Source: an uncultured Campylobacter sp.
GTDB lineage: Bacteria > Campylobacterota > Campylobacteria > Campylobacterales > Campylobacteraceae
NCBI GenBank assembly: GCA_938041615.1
Contig: CALISV010000249.1
Location: 1 to 11,326 of the forward strand
DNA length: 11,326 nucleotides
Reading direction: 5' to 3'
A program made the position numbers and the translations under genes. This document shows, piece after piece, positions 1 to 7,033 of the stretch. Position 1 is the stretch's first letter. Each line of letters begins with the position of its first letter. The notes under the pieces were generated by a model. It searched no databases and was not told the origin of the DNA. It saw only the letters and a program-made list of their open reading frames with translations.

Positions 1-1237
1 TATTTGCCATCTTGCTTAAAACTTCGCTTATATCGGACATTTTTACGGTTTTGCTTCTGTTTTGCAGAGCTAGGGCCGCGCCGACCTCGTCGATGAGATC
101 GATGGCGCTATCTGGCAAAAATCTATCGTTTAGGTGCTTTTTGGCTAGCTCTACGCTTTTGGCTAAAATTTCGTCGCTAAATTTGACTCCGTGAAAGCTC
201 TCGTATTTGGCGCGAAGCCCTTTTAATATCTCGACGCTCTCGTCCGCGCTCGGCTCTACGACGTCGATTTTAGCAAATCGGCGCGAGAGGGCTTTTTCTT
301 TTTCAAAAAAGCTGCGATACTCCGCGTACGTCGTCGCTCCGATGCAGCGAAGCGAGCCGTTTGCGAGAGCCGGTTTTAGTAAATTTGACATATCAAGCCC
401 GCCGCCGTTCGTGGCTCCTGCGCCCACGATAGTGTGGATCTCATCGATAAAAACTATCGCGTCCTCTTGCTCGGCCACCTCGTCCATCACGTCTTTTAGG
501 CGCTTTTCAAAGTCGCCGCGGTACTTCGTGCCCGCTATCATCGCGCCGATATCCAGGGCGAAAATTTGCGCCTGTTTTAGCCGTTGTGGCACTTTGCCGT
601 TTGCGATTTTTAGCGCGAGCCCCTCGACTACGGCTGTTTTGCCCACGCCAGCTTCGCCTACTAGGATTGGATTGTTTTTCTTGCGGCGGCTTAGCGTTTG
701 CATTAGCCTTGCTAGCTCGTTTTCGCGCCCGATGATCGGATCTATTTTGCCATCGGCGGCTAGTTTGGTTAAATTTGACGAGTATTTGGCGAGGTTTTGG
801 AAGTTTTTGGCGCGAGCCTGCTTGTCGTCTTTTGCGTGGTGTTTGATCTTTTGCGGATCGACGTCGTAAAATTCTAAAATTTTAGCTCCGTACGTGTCGC
901 CTCTGGCCGCGATTTTAAAGAGCAAATCTCTGATACCGACGTTTTTATCTTTTAGCTCGGTGTTTAGCTCTTTAAAAATTTGCTCCAAAAGCACCGTCAT
1001 ACGCGGCTGTTTGTGGTGCGGCACCTGCTCGTTGGTTTGCAGTAGATAGTTTTTTAGATCGCTTTTTAGTCCCTCGACGTCAGTGAGTCCGGCCTCCGCT
1101 AGGATATCTCTAGTCTCTTCGTTTAAATTTACCAGCACGAAAAGCACGTGCTCGCTGGTTAGATACTCGTGAAAATTCGAGTAGGCAAACTGCCCGGCCT
1201 TTTCTAAAAGATAGCTTAAATCCGAGTCAAACATCAT
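1..1237 (-). CDS. clpA: ATP-dependent Clp protease ATPase subunit ClpA (N-terminal part, cut by window edge)
   Basis: ClpA is the AAA+ unfoldase that feeds substrates, including those delivered by ClpS, to the ClpP peptidase in the cytoplasm. About 412 N-terminal residues are visible. They comprise the N-domain (from MMFDSDLSYLLEKAG), then the first AAA+ module with Walker A GEAGVGKT (about residues 194-201) and Walker B VFIDE (Asp about 265). Near the edge is the small-domain stretch LPDSAIDLIDEVGAAL. The second AAA+ module and the stop lie left of position 1. The gene starts 40 bases after clpS, and the adjacency of adaptor and unfoldase supports ClpA over ClpB/ClpC. Two tandem ATGs (1237 and 1234) follow a strong GAGGAGG. 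The second has the better spacing (5 bases versus 2), so the true first Met may be at 1234. Identity is very likely; only the exact start is uncertain. Confidence 0.96.
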   Translation of the reverse strand, partial: MMFDSDLSYLLEKAGQFAYSNFHEYLTSEHVLFVLVNLNEETRDILAEAGLTDVEGLKSDLKNYLLQTNEQVPHHKQPRMTVLLEQIFKELNTELKDKNVGIRDLLFKIAARGDTYGAKILEFYDVDPQKIKHHAKDDKQARAKNFQNLAKYSSNLTKLAADGKIDPIIGRENELARLMQTLSRRKKNNPILVGEAGVGKTAVVEGLALKIANGKVPQRLKQAQIFALDIGAMIAGTKYRGDFEKRLKDVMDEVAEQEDAIVFIDEIHTIVGAGATNGGGLDMSNLLKPALANGSLRCIGATTYAEYRSFFEKEKALSRRFAKIDVVEPSADESVEILKGLRAKYESFHGVKFSDEILAKSVELAKKHLNDRFLPDSAIDLIDEVGAALALQNRSKTVKMSDISEVLSKMAN

Positions 1238-1262
1238 TTCCTCCTCTTTGCGCCTTTTGCGC

Positions 1263-1278
1263 GCCCGTTTTTGCGGGC
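1263..1278 (-). other. small hairpin between clpS and clpA
   Basis: A perfect 5-bp GC stem (GCCCG at 1263-1267 with CGGGC at 1274-1278) closes a 6-base loop and overlaps the last base of the clpS stop codon. On the transcript no U-run follows; the next bases are GC-rich (GCGCAAAAGGCGC) and then the clpA ribosome-binding site. It is therefore unlikely to be a full terminator. It might adjust the clpS:clpA ratio or mRNA stability. Function is inference. Confidence 0.35.
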
Positions 1279-1589
1279 TATTCTTCCTCGACGACGGCCT
1301 TTAGCGGGTAGCCCGCGGCGGCTGCAGCTTTTAGCGTTTGGTTTTGTTTGGTTTGGGCGATCTCTTTATTGTAGATGCCCGCCACTCCGCTGCCTTCGTT
1401 ATGGATTTTTAGCATCACGGCTACCGCGCTTTGCATATCGCGATTAAAAATCTCTACTAGCACGCTCACGACAAAATCCATACTCGTAACGTCGTCGTTT
1501 AGCAAAATAACCTTAAATTTGCGCGGAAATTCCGGTTTTTCCTTTAGCGCGACGTCTCGCTCCCGCTCGGTGGCGGTTTTAGCGGGCAT
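1278..1589 (-). CDS. clpS: ATP-dependent Clp protease adaptor ClpS
   Basis: ClpS binds proteins with destabilising N-terminal residues and hands them to ClpA (bacterial N-end rule). The 103-residue product has the family core: LLNDDVTSMDFVV, then MLKIHNEGSGVAGIY and the EIAQTK helix. Residues aligning with the E. coli substrate pocket are visible with a constant offset of three: Asn31, Asp32, the gatekeeper Met37 and His63. The N-terminal 20 or so residues are charged, as expected for the flexible ClpA-engaging tail. The C-terminus ends in an acidic EEE. The start overlaps the end of the upstream thioredoxin-like gene by 11 bases, and only a weak purine run (GAGAGAA) precedes it, so translation is probably coupled. 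clpA follows directly. Confidence 0.96.
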   Translation of the reverse strand: MPAKTATERERDVALKEKPEFPRKFKVILLNDDVTSMDFVVSVLVEIFNRDMQSAVAVMLKIHNEGSGVAGIYNKEIAQTKQNQTLKAAAAAGYPLKAVVEEE

Positions 1590-2193
1590 TTTTTATTCTC
1601 TCAAAATCCTTCGTCATCGCGTCTAGATGGATGCCGCCTAGGTAGTATTTCACGCCGAATTTTCCGCTATCTACGTCGGTTAGCTCCTGATATACGCCGC
1701 CTTTTAGCACCATTTTTATCGGCACGCTCTCAAGCCGCTCGTATTTTATATCCTCTAAAATTTGAGCCGAAAGCCTGTCGTTGGTCTTTATGTCGTTTGA
1801 GATAAAGTAAAAGGCGTTGTATTTTTGCGCGAAATTTTCTACTACGTACTCGTTCGTGACGTTTTCAAAGTGCGTTAGCCCCACGATCGTAAGGTCGTTT
1901 AGATTGTCGATCTGAAATTTGGTGAGATCGGGAGCTTCTTTTTGGCACGGTGGACAAAATGTGCCGAATATATCAAACATCAAAATTTTATCCTCGTCGC
2001 CCTTGATAACAAAGCCGCCATCGACGCGCTTTAGCGTGAGATCTTTGCCAAACACGCTCTTTAGCGCGATCTCCTCGCCCGTTTTATAGCCCTCTATCTT
2101 TACGGGAGCCTTCGCCGTCTCGTCCTCGCCGCAGCCTGCTAAAAATATCGCGCAGACCAAAGCCGCAAAAATCGCCTTCATAGTTTTTTTCAT
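1579..2193 (-). CDS. thioredoxin-fold lipoprotein (TlpA/ResA-like), CPPC active site
   Basis: A 204-residue protein with a lipoprotein signal peptide: positive N-terminus MKKTMK, a hydrophobic core, then the lipobox LAGC with Cys21 as the predicted lipidated residue. The mature part is thioredoxin-like, with FGTFCPPCQKEAPDL (active-site Cys80 and Cys83) and a Val157-Pro158 that fits the cis-proline loop. It should sit on the periplasmic face of a membrane and act in thiol-disulfide exchange. CPPC differs from the common thioredoxin CGPC and resembles some TlpA/cytochrome-maturation relatives. Substrates cannot be read from the sequence. The same position in the C. jejuni block holds a putative periplasmic thioredoxin. 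It starts 1 base after the tautomerase stop, with AAGGA inside that gene's last codons as ribosome-binding site. A second Met at residue 5 is possible but would shorten the signal peptide. Confidence 0.88.
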   Translation of the reverse strand: MKKTMKAIFAALVCAIFLAGCGEDETAKAPVKIEGYKTGEEIALKSVFGKDLTLKRVDGGFVIKGDEDKILMFDIFGTFCPPCQKEAPDLTKFQIDNLNDLTIVGLTHFENVTNEYVVENFAQKYNAFYFISNDIKTNDRLSAQILEDIKYERLESVPIKMVLKGGVYQELTDVDSGKFGVKYYLGGIHLDAMTKDFERIKNAR

Positions 2194-2194
2194 A

Positions 2195-2407
2195 TTATTT
2201 TCCTTGTTTCGATCTTAGTTCGGTTATGCTCTCGCCGCCAAAGCCGTAGTCGTCGGTGCTGACTTCTTCTATCACGACGACGGTTCTGCTCGCGTCGCGC
2301 TTTAGCGTATCGCCCAGTAGCTTCGTTACGCCAGCTATGAGCGCGCGCTTTTGCTCGGCGCTTACGGTTTCTTTTTCTTTTGTGATTTTTATATTTACGT
2401 AGGGCAT
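2195..2407 (-). CDS. 4-oxalocrotonate tautomerase family protein
   Basis: A 70-residue protein beginning Met-Pro, so that removal of Met exposes the catalytic N-terminal proline of the tautomerase superfamily (MPYVNIKIT). The rest fits the 4-OT/DmpI pattern: a first strand, a helix with EQKRALIAGVTKLLGDTL, a conserved Arg in SRTVVVIEEV and the YGFGGES turn. Such proteins are small homo-oligomeric keto-enol tautomerases. In Campylobacter and Helicobacter they occur without an aromatic-degradation pathway, so the natural substrate is unknown, and nothing nearby supplies one. AAGGA lies 7 bases upstream of ATG. The gene begins 10 bases after the smpB stop and ends 1 base before the thioredoxin-like gene. 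Confidence 0.9.
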   Translation of the reverse strand: MPYVNIKITKEKETVSAEQKRALIAGVTKLLGDTLKRDASRTVVVIEEVSTDDYGFGGESITELRSKQGK

Positions 2408-2417
2408 CGGTTTTTCC

Positions 2418-2873
2418 TTAAACGTATTTTTTCATCGCCGCGCGCGCTTCTTTGTCGGCTTCTTTGCGTTTTATCGTCTCGCGCTTATCGTGCAAATTTT
2501 TACCTTTTGCTAGTGCGACCCGTGCCTTCACGATGTTTTTGTCGTTTAGATAGAGCGCTAAAACGACTAGCGTGAGGCCATCTTGCGTGACTTGACCGAA
2601 AATTTTATCTATCTGCTTGCGGTGCATCAGTAGTTTTCTAGGAGCTCGCTCGTCGGGGCGAAATGCCGAGTGCGTCGTATTTAGGTGGCTGATGTGCGCG
2701 TTTAGCAAAAACAGCTCGCCCTTTATCACGCGCGCAAAGCTATCTTTTAGATTTGCTCGGCCCGCTCGCAGAGCCTTTACTTCGCTACCCTTTAGCACGA
2801 TGCCAGCCTCGAAGGTTTCGATAATGCTAAAGTCAAACAGCGCCTTTTTATTTTTGGCTAAATCCTTACCCAT
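2418..2873 (-). CDS. smpB: SsrA-binding protein SmpB
   Basis: SmpB binds tmRNA and brings it to stalled ribosomes, where trans-translation tags the incomplete peptide for proteolysis. The 151-residue length is normal for the family. Signatures are visible in order: the KNKKALFDF start, [25 protein letters not shown], the [12 protein letters not shown] segment, and the basic C-terminal [23 protein letters not shown] tail region that enters the mRNA channel. The start has an AAAAGG about 6 bases upstream and lies 11 bases after the ispE stop. The operon also contains ClpS/ClpA, which belong to the cell's protein-disposal machinery. The tmRNA gene itself is not in this window. Confidence 0.97.
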   Translation of the reverse strand: MGKDLAKNKKALFDFSIIETFEAGIVLKGSEVKALRAGRANLKDSFARVIKGELFLLNAHISHLNTTHSAFRPDERAPRKLLMHRKQIDKIFGQVTQDGLTLVVLALYLNDKNIVKARVALAKGKNLHDKRETIKRKEADKEARAAMKKYV

Positions 2874-2884
2874 TTTTTACCTTT

Positions 2885-3628
2885 TTATTTTAAGAAAAAC
2901 ACGCTCGCACCGCTACCGCTTAGAAAAAAATCCCTAAATTTATCCATCTGCGGATAAATTTTAAAGCACGGTGCAAAAAGATCGTTTAGTTTGCGATTTT
3001 CGTATCGCTCCAGCAGCTGCGCCGTCGTCATCTCGCGCATTTTTGCCGCCAAATTTACGTCGATACTATCCATAAAATTTGCTCTAAATTCGCCGTAAAC
3101 CGCAGGCGTCGAGCAAAAGACGCCGGGCGTTAAAATTTCTACCTCCGGCACTTCGTCGTTAAACTCGCTTATTATCTCGCCGATACCGCTAACGTTTGCC
3201 GCGTCAAATCCGCTAGCGAAAAACGCCACGTCCGCGCCGATATTTGCGCCTATTTTCATCAAATTTTCGCGCGTTAGTTTTAAATTTAACTCCTCGTTCA
3301 CCATCTTTAAAAACGTAGCGGCGTTTGAGCTGCCTCCGCCAAGGCCCGCACCTAGCGGGATTTGCTTTTTTATCACGATTTTATGCGAGGCGAAAAACTC
3401 GTCCAGTTCGTTTTTAAAGCCCGCTTTTTCCAGCTCAAATTTAGCCTTTAAAACGATATTATTTTCGATATTTTCGTTATCGCACTCAAGCGCGAAGCCG
3501 CTAGATTTTTCAAAGAAAATTTCGTCGTAAATCTCGCGCCTTAAAACAAAGCGAGAGACGATTTCGTGGTAGTTGCCGCGAGTGCCGACGATCTTTAAAA
3601 ACGAGTTGATTTTCGCGTAGCTTTTCAT
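2885..3628 (-). CDS. ispE: 4-diphosphocytidyl-2-C-methyl-D-erythritol kinase IspE
   Basis: IspE phosphorylates CDP-methylerythritol with ATP in the MEP pathway to isoprenoid precursors. The 247-residue protein shows GHMP-kinase motifs in order. SYAKINSFLKI carries the catalytic Lys6. The glycine-rich ATP loop PLGAGLGGGSSNAA lies at residues 91-104. GADVAFFASG carries the catalytic Asp133. The C-terminal SGSGAS motif comes just before the end. It is somewhat shorter than E. coli IspE (about 283 residues), which seems usual for this lineage. The start codon shares its A with the csrA stop (TAATG) and no strong ribosome-binding site is visible, so translation likely depends on ribosomes finishing csrA. 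Confidence 0.95.
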   Translation of the reverse strand: MKSYAKINSFLKIVGTRGNYHEIVSRFVLRREIYDEIFFEKSSGFALECDNENIENNIVLKAKFELEKAGFKNELDEFFASHKIVIKKQIPLGAGLGGGSSNAATFLKMVNEELNLKLTRENLMKIGANIGADVAFFASGFDAANVSGIGEIISEFNDEVPEVEILTPGVFCSTPAVYGEFRANFMDSIDVNLAAKMREMTTAQLLERYENRKLNDLFAPCFKIYPQMDKFRDFFLSGSGASVFFLK

Positions 3629-3858
3629 TATTTTACGATTTTATCGCTCAACTCTTTTAGGCTCGCTTCGCCCGCGCCGTTTAGGGCTTGTTTATTTTCC
3701 GCCGCTACGTCTTCTACTAGCTCCGAGCGCAGGATCATCATATTTTTAGGCGCGTCGATGCCGATTTTTACGCCGCCTTTTGAGATGCCCACAACCGTGA
3801 TTTTGATATCGTTTCCCAGCATTATGCTTTCGTCTTCTTTTCTTGCGAGTATTAGCAT
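3628..3858 (-). CDS. csrA: carbon storage regulator CsrA
   Basis: CsrA is a dimeric RNA-binding protein that recognises GGA motifs in leaders and represses or activates translation; in Campylobacter it is antagonised by the flagellar protein FliW. The 76-residue product begins [15 protein letters not shown] and keeps the key RNA-contact residues: Leu4, Arg6 and Arg44 (in MILRSELV). After the core it has a longer C-terminal tail (about residues 55-76, [19 protein letters not shown]), as in other Campylobacterota and the type on which FliW acts in related systems. It overlaps the end of truB by 7 bases and its stop overlaps the ispE start, so it is translationally embedded. AAGG lies 7 bases upstream of ATG. 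Confidence 0.95.
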   Translation of the reverse strand: MLILARKEDESIMLGNDIKITVVGISKGGVKIGIDAPKNMMILRSELVEDVAAENKQALNGAGEASLKELSDKIVK

Positions 3859-4673
3859 TTTTCGACCTTATTTAGTTTATATGTTACGGTTTCGTCTTTG
3901 ATTTCAATGATACTAAAAAATTCATCAAAGTTTATTAAATATAGCCCCTCGGCGCCAAATTTTAGCTTTTCTACGCTCAGTTTTTTGCCCAGCATTACAT
4001 CTGCGGGGTCGCCTAGATATTCGTTTCGCGGCAATGAGATAAAATCAAGCGGATTTAAAAATCTCTCGTTTTCGTAAACAAATTTGCCTTCGCTCACGCG
4101 CTTTAGCGCGCTTAGGGTTGCTTTTACGCCAAGCTTGCCGGCTAAAATTTGAGCGTACGAGCGCACGTACGAGCCCTCGCTAACGCTAATGCGAAAGCTC
4201 AAAAACGGATGCATATACGCAGTCAAATTTACGTCAAAAACGCTCATCGTTTGGCCTTTTAGCTCAAACTCTTCGCCCGCTCTTGCCAGCTCATAGGCAC
4301 GCTTGCCGTCTATGTGCTTGGCGCTAAATTTAGGCGGTACGTAGGCGATCTCGCCTTTTAGCTCGCCTAGTGCCGCCTTTACGTCCGCTAAATTTAACGG
4401 CTGACAAAGCGTGATTTCCTCGATGTTTTCGTTATCCAGACTAGCGCTCGTCGCACCCAGCCACATGGTCACTTCATAGATTTTTGGCGTTTTGTCTATG
4501 TAGTTAAAAAGCCGCGTGTGATTGCCTAGAGCCACGATCAGGCAGCCGCTGGCAAATGGGTCAAGCGTGCCTGAAAAACCCGCCTTTTTGACGCCGTATT
4601 TACGCTTTAACCTGCTTAAAAAATGATTTGAGCTGATGCCTGCTGGCTTGTTTGCGACAAAAAGTGCGTTCAT
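3852..4673 (-). CDS. truB: tRNA pseudouridine(55) synthase TruB
   Basis: TruB converts U55 in the T-loop of tRNAs to pseudouridine. The 273-residue protein has the N-terminal NKPAGISS segment and the catalytic motif [17 protein letters not shown], with the nucleophile Asp38. It also has the [17 protein letters not shown] segment, [19 protein letters not shown], and [19 protein letters not shown]. These together distinguish TruB from other pseudouridine synthases. The C-terminal part (from about residue 210) is the less conserved extension. Its ATG overlaps the TGA of a 45-codon upstream ORF as ATGA. An AAAGG lies about 10 bases upstream, a rather wide spacing. Confidence 0.96.
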   Translation of the reverse strand: MNALFVANKPAGISSNHFLSRLKRKYGVKKAGFSGTLDPFASGCLIVALGNHTRLFNYIDKTPKIYEVTMWLGATSASLDNENIEEITLCQPLNLADVKAALGELKGEIAYVPPKFSAKHIDGKRAYELARAGEEFELKGQTMSVFDVNLTAYMHPFLSFRISVSEGSYVRSYAQILAGKLGVKATLSALKRVSEGKFVYENERFLNPLDFISLPRNEYLGDPADVMLGKKLSVEKLKFGAEGLYLINFDEFFSIIEIKDETVTYKLNKVEKC

Positions 4674-4807
4674 TTAAATTTGCCCTTTGGAGGCTGTATT
4701 AAATTTACGGCATTTTTCAAATTTGAGCTGCGAGCCTCAAATTTGAGCGCATAAGTTTGATCAAATTTAACGCCGAATTTGGCACGACTAGCCTCAAATT
4801 TGTCCAT
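4670..4807 (-). CDS. possible 45-residue mini-ORF between helicase and truB
   Basis: An open frame of 45 codons fills almost exactly the space between the helicase and truB. The helicase TGA is followed by one base and then ATG (TGAAATG), and the mini-ORF stop overlaps the truB start (ATGA). The product would be basic and low in complexity, starting MDKFEASRAKF and ending IQPPKGKFK, with five Lys-Phe pairs. No signal peptide or known domain is recognised. Six AAATTT copies lie inside it, four read as Lys-Phe and two as Asn-Leu, so the frame could be a by-product of a repeat-rich spacer that happens to lack stops. The precise coupling at both ends argues for translation, perhaps serving to carry ribosomes to truB. 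No clear ribosome-binding site is visible. It is unproven. Confidence 0.45.
   Translation of the reverse strand: MDKFEASRAKFGVKFDQTYALKFEARSSNLKNAVNLIQPPKGKFK
4718..4745. repeat. inverted repeat with AAATTT arms
   Basis: Perfect 10-bp arms, CAAATTTGAG at 4718-4727 and CTCAAATTTG at 4736-4745, enclose an 8-base loop. Each arm is itself built on the palindrome CAAATTTG. A related copy of CAAATTTGAGGC lies at the mini-ORF start (minus strand, around 4791-4802). It lies inside the candidate mini-ORF and upstream of truB. No T-run follows in the direction of transcription, so it is not an obvious terminator. It may be a processing or attenuation element, or just an effect of repeated AAATTT. Confidence 0.5.
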
Positions 4808-4808
4808 T

Positions 4809-6893
4809 TCACACCGCTTTTTCGACGAAGCTAGACATTATCTCTCGGCTGATTCCGCCGAAATTTATCGTTAGTTTTAGCTCTTTTTTGATCTTCGTTA
4901 CCGCCGTCACGCGCCCGATGCCGAAAATTTTGTGCTTGACGAGATCGCCTTTTTTGTATTCGCCGACGGTTTGCGTTTGCGTCTGGATGATGAGGCTACC
5001 GCTGCAAACGCCTGCTTCGCTTAAAAATCTACTCTTTTCCAGCCTCGTTCGCTGACCTTTGTAAAAGCGCGAATTTACAAAGCTTAGCGTTAGCGTTTTT
5101 TTGGCGCGGGTTATGGCGACGTAGGCTAGTCGTCGCTCCTCCTCGATGTCACTGCCCTCTCCTAGCAGTGGGAAAAATCCCTCCTCAAGCCCGATCACGA
5201 AAAGATGCTCAAACTCAAGCCCCTTGCTGGCGTGGATGCTCATGATCGAGATCGCCTCGCCGCCGATGTTATCCTGCTCGCTTTGCAGCGCGATCTCGTT
5301 TAAAAACTCCTCGATAGAAAAGCTTGGATTTTGTTTGATTTGATCCTTGATCGTAGCGTAAAACTCGTCGATGTTCGCCACGCGCTCGGAGCCGTCGGGC
5401 AAGCTCTCGTAGTATTTTTTGATGCCAAATTTGGCTTCCAGTTTATCCACTAGTTCGTACGGCGAGTCGCACTCTTTTAGCTCTCTTAAATTTGCCGCGA
5501 ACTCGCCGAGGCTCGAGACGATTTTTTTGCTTAGATCCTTGTCGTTTTCGTCTAGGCTGGATATCGCTTCAAATAGCGAAAATTTATGCTCGAAGGCGAT
5601 TTTTTCGATCTTTGCTAGGCTTACTTTGCCTAGGCCGCGCTTTGGGCGGTTGATGACGCGCTTTAGCGAGAAATCGTCGTTTTCGTTTGCGACCAGCCTT
5701 AGGTAGCTGATGACGTCCTTGACCTCGGCACGCTCGTAGAATTTGACGCCGCCGACCATCTTATATGGGATTTTTTCTTTGGTTAGGCCTTCTTCGAGCG
5801 AGCGGGAGAGGGCGTTTATACGGTATAAAATCGCGATATCGCTAGCCTGCGCGCCGTTATCAAGCAGCTTTTTGATACGTTTGGCTACCTTTAGGCTCTC
5901 CATCGTTTCGTCGTCTGATTCTATTAGCGCCACGTCCTCGCCGCCTTCTTTAGTGCTTTTTAGCTCTTTGCCCAGGCGGTTTCTATTGTGATCGATGAGC
6001 TCGTTTGCCGCGCGTAAAATTTGACTCGTCGAGCGGTAATTTTGCTCTAGTCTTATGACTTTGGCGTCTTTAAACTGATCTTTGAAATTTAATATATTTT
6101 CGATTTTTGCGCCGCGCCAGCCGTAGATACTCTGATCGTCGTCGCCCACGACCGCGATATTTTCGTGCGTTAGACAGAGTTTGCGCAGGAGTTTGTACTG
6201 CAAGTCGTTGGTGTCTTGATACTCGTCCACCATCACGTAGGAGTATCGCTGTGAGATCTCGCGCGCTAGAGCTTCGTCCTCGTCTAAAATTTTATAGCTA
6301 AGGCAGAGCAGGTCGTCAAAATCCACGAGATTATTGGCTGCCAGATACTCTTCGTATAGTTTGTAGATATTTGCCAGCTTTGCGTGGTAGCCGTCTTTGA
6401 AATTATTCCCATTTGCAAACATGCCGCCATGATTTAACACCTCTTCTACGCTTAAAAGCGAGTTTTTAAAATTTGAGATCTCGCTAGCTAGCACTGAGGT
6501 CGGGATATCACCCTCAAAGCCTTTTAAAATCCGCTTTTTATCGTCCGTGTCGATGATGACGAAGTTGTTTTTGCGCTTTAGTCGGTCGATGTAAAATTTC
6601 AAAAACAAAAGCCCGAATTTGTGAAAAGTGCAAAGCAAGGGAGTGAAATTTTTACCTGCATCGCCCAGCATTTTTAGCGCGCGGGTTCGCATTTCGCTTG
6701 CGGCTTTGTTGGTGAAGGTTAGCGTTAGGGTATTTGACGGCGGGATGCCTAGCTCGCTTATGAGATAGGCTAGGCGAGTGGTGATGGTTTTGGTTTTTCC
6801 GCTGCCAGCCCCGGCTAAAATCAGCATCGCTCCGTCGGTGTGCGAGGCCGCCTCGCGCTGGTTTTCGTTCAGTTCGTCTAGTAAATCGGGCAT
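4809..6893 (-). CDS. uvrD: UvrD/PcrA/Rep-type superfamily 1A DNA helicase
   Basis: A 694-residue 3'-to-5' SF1A DNA helicase, expected in DNA repair and replication-fork maintenance. Motifs in order: the Q motif LNENQREAA (Gln12), Walker A GAGSGKT (Lys33), motif Ia TFTNKAASEM, Walker B VDEYQD (222-227), motif III GDDDQSIYGWRGA, motif IV RLEQNYRS, motif V SIMSIHASKGLEFEHLF and motif VI YVAITRAKK (Arg596). The last 50 or so residues (EYKKGDLVKHKIFGIGRV) match the small Tudor-like C-terminal domain of PcrA/UvrD, used in binding RNA polymerase in other bacteria. Length is normal. The C. jejuni equivalent in the same position is annotated rep. AGGAA lies 5 bases upstream of ATG, and a promoter sits about 35 bases upstream. 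It is probably the first gene of the long operon. Confidence 0.95.
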   Translation of the reverse strand: MPDLLDELNENQREAASHTDGAMLILAGAGSGKTKTITTRLAYLISELGIPPSNTLTLTFTNKAASEMRTRALKMLGDAGKNFTPLLCTFHKFGLLFLKFYIDRLKRKNNFVIIDTDDKKRILKGFEGDIPTSVLASEISNFKNSLLSVEEVLNHGGMFANGNNFKDGYHAKLANIYKLYEEYLAANNLVDFDDLLCLSYKILDEDEALAREISQRYSYVMVDEYQDTNDLQYKLLRKLCLTHENIAVVGDDDQSIYGWRGAKIENILNFKDQFKDAKVIRLEQNYRSTSQILRAANELIDHNRNRLGKELKSTKEGGEDVALIESDDETMESLKVAKRIKKLLDNGAQASDIAILYRINALSRSLEEGLTKEKIPYKMVGGVKFYERAEVKDVISYLRLVANENDDFSLKRVINRPKRGLGKVSLAKIEKIAFEHKFSLFEAISSLDENDKDLSKKIVSSLGEFAANLRELKECDSPYELVDKLEAKFGIKKYYESLPDGSERVANIDEFYATIKDQIKQNPSFSIEEFLNEIALQSEQDNIGGEAISIMSIHASKGLEFEHLFVIGLEEGFFPLLGEGSDIEEERRLAYVAITRAKKTLTLSFVNSRFYKGQRTRLEKSRFLSEAGVCSGSLIIQTQTQTVGEYKKGDLVKHKIFGIGRVTAVTKIKKELKLTINFGGISREIMSSFVEKAV

Positions 6894-6926
6894 TAAATTT
6901 CCTGCTTTATTTATTAAAATGATTAA

Positions 6927-6935
6927 ATTCTAACA
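6927..6935 (-). promoter_or_regulatory. extended -10 promoter for the helicase-clpA operon
   Basis: On the minus strand the sequence reads TGTTAGAAT, an extended -10 (TGn plus TAGAAT), preceded by a T-rich stretch (TTTTTAAGCTTATTT) in place of a -35 box, which is the typical Campylobacter sigma-70 layout. Transcription would begin near 6920, leaving a leader of about 27 bases that contains the AGGAA ribosome-binding site. No other promoter as good is seen at the downstream gene junctions, which are too tight. Confidence 0.6.
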
Positions 6936-6994
6936 AAATAAGCTTAAAAATGGCCGCTGATTTAAATTTGGGTCTGATTAAGAGCGTTTTCAGA

Positions 6995-7030
6995 TATAAA
7001 TCAATACAATATTAAAAATATGATTTTATA
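6995..7030. promoter_or_regulatory. imperfect inverted repeat upstream of the LysR gene, candidate operator
   Basis: TATAAATCA (6995-7003) and TGATTTTATA (7021-7030) are reverse complements apart from one extra base, separated by 17 AT-rich bases. LysR-family proteins usually bind dyads in the space upstream of their own gene and regulate themselves, so this is a reasonable operator candidate. The high AT content makes chance dyads likely. Confidence 0.3.
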
Positions 7031-7033
7031 AGC

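Noticed and set aside
207..869. 220-codon plus-strand open frame
   Set aside because: It is antisense to the well-supported clpA frame, has a Ser/Arg-rich composition typical of a shadow frame, and shows no recognisable motif.
2351..2937. Plus-strand frames of 74 and 106 codons across tautomerase/smpB/ispE
   Set aside because: They cross several real minus-strand genes and show no protein-family features.
5146..6301. Several plus-strand frames of 64-95 codons opposite the helicase
   Set aside because: All are antisense to a helicase with every SF1A motif intact; they are Ser/Leu/Arg-rich shadows without domain features.
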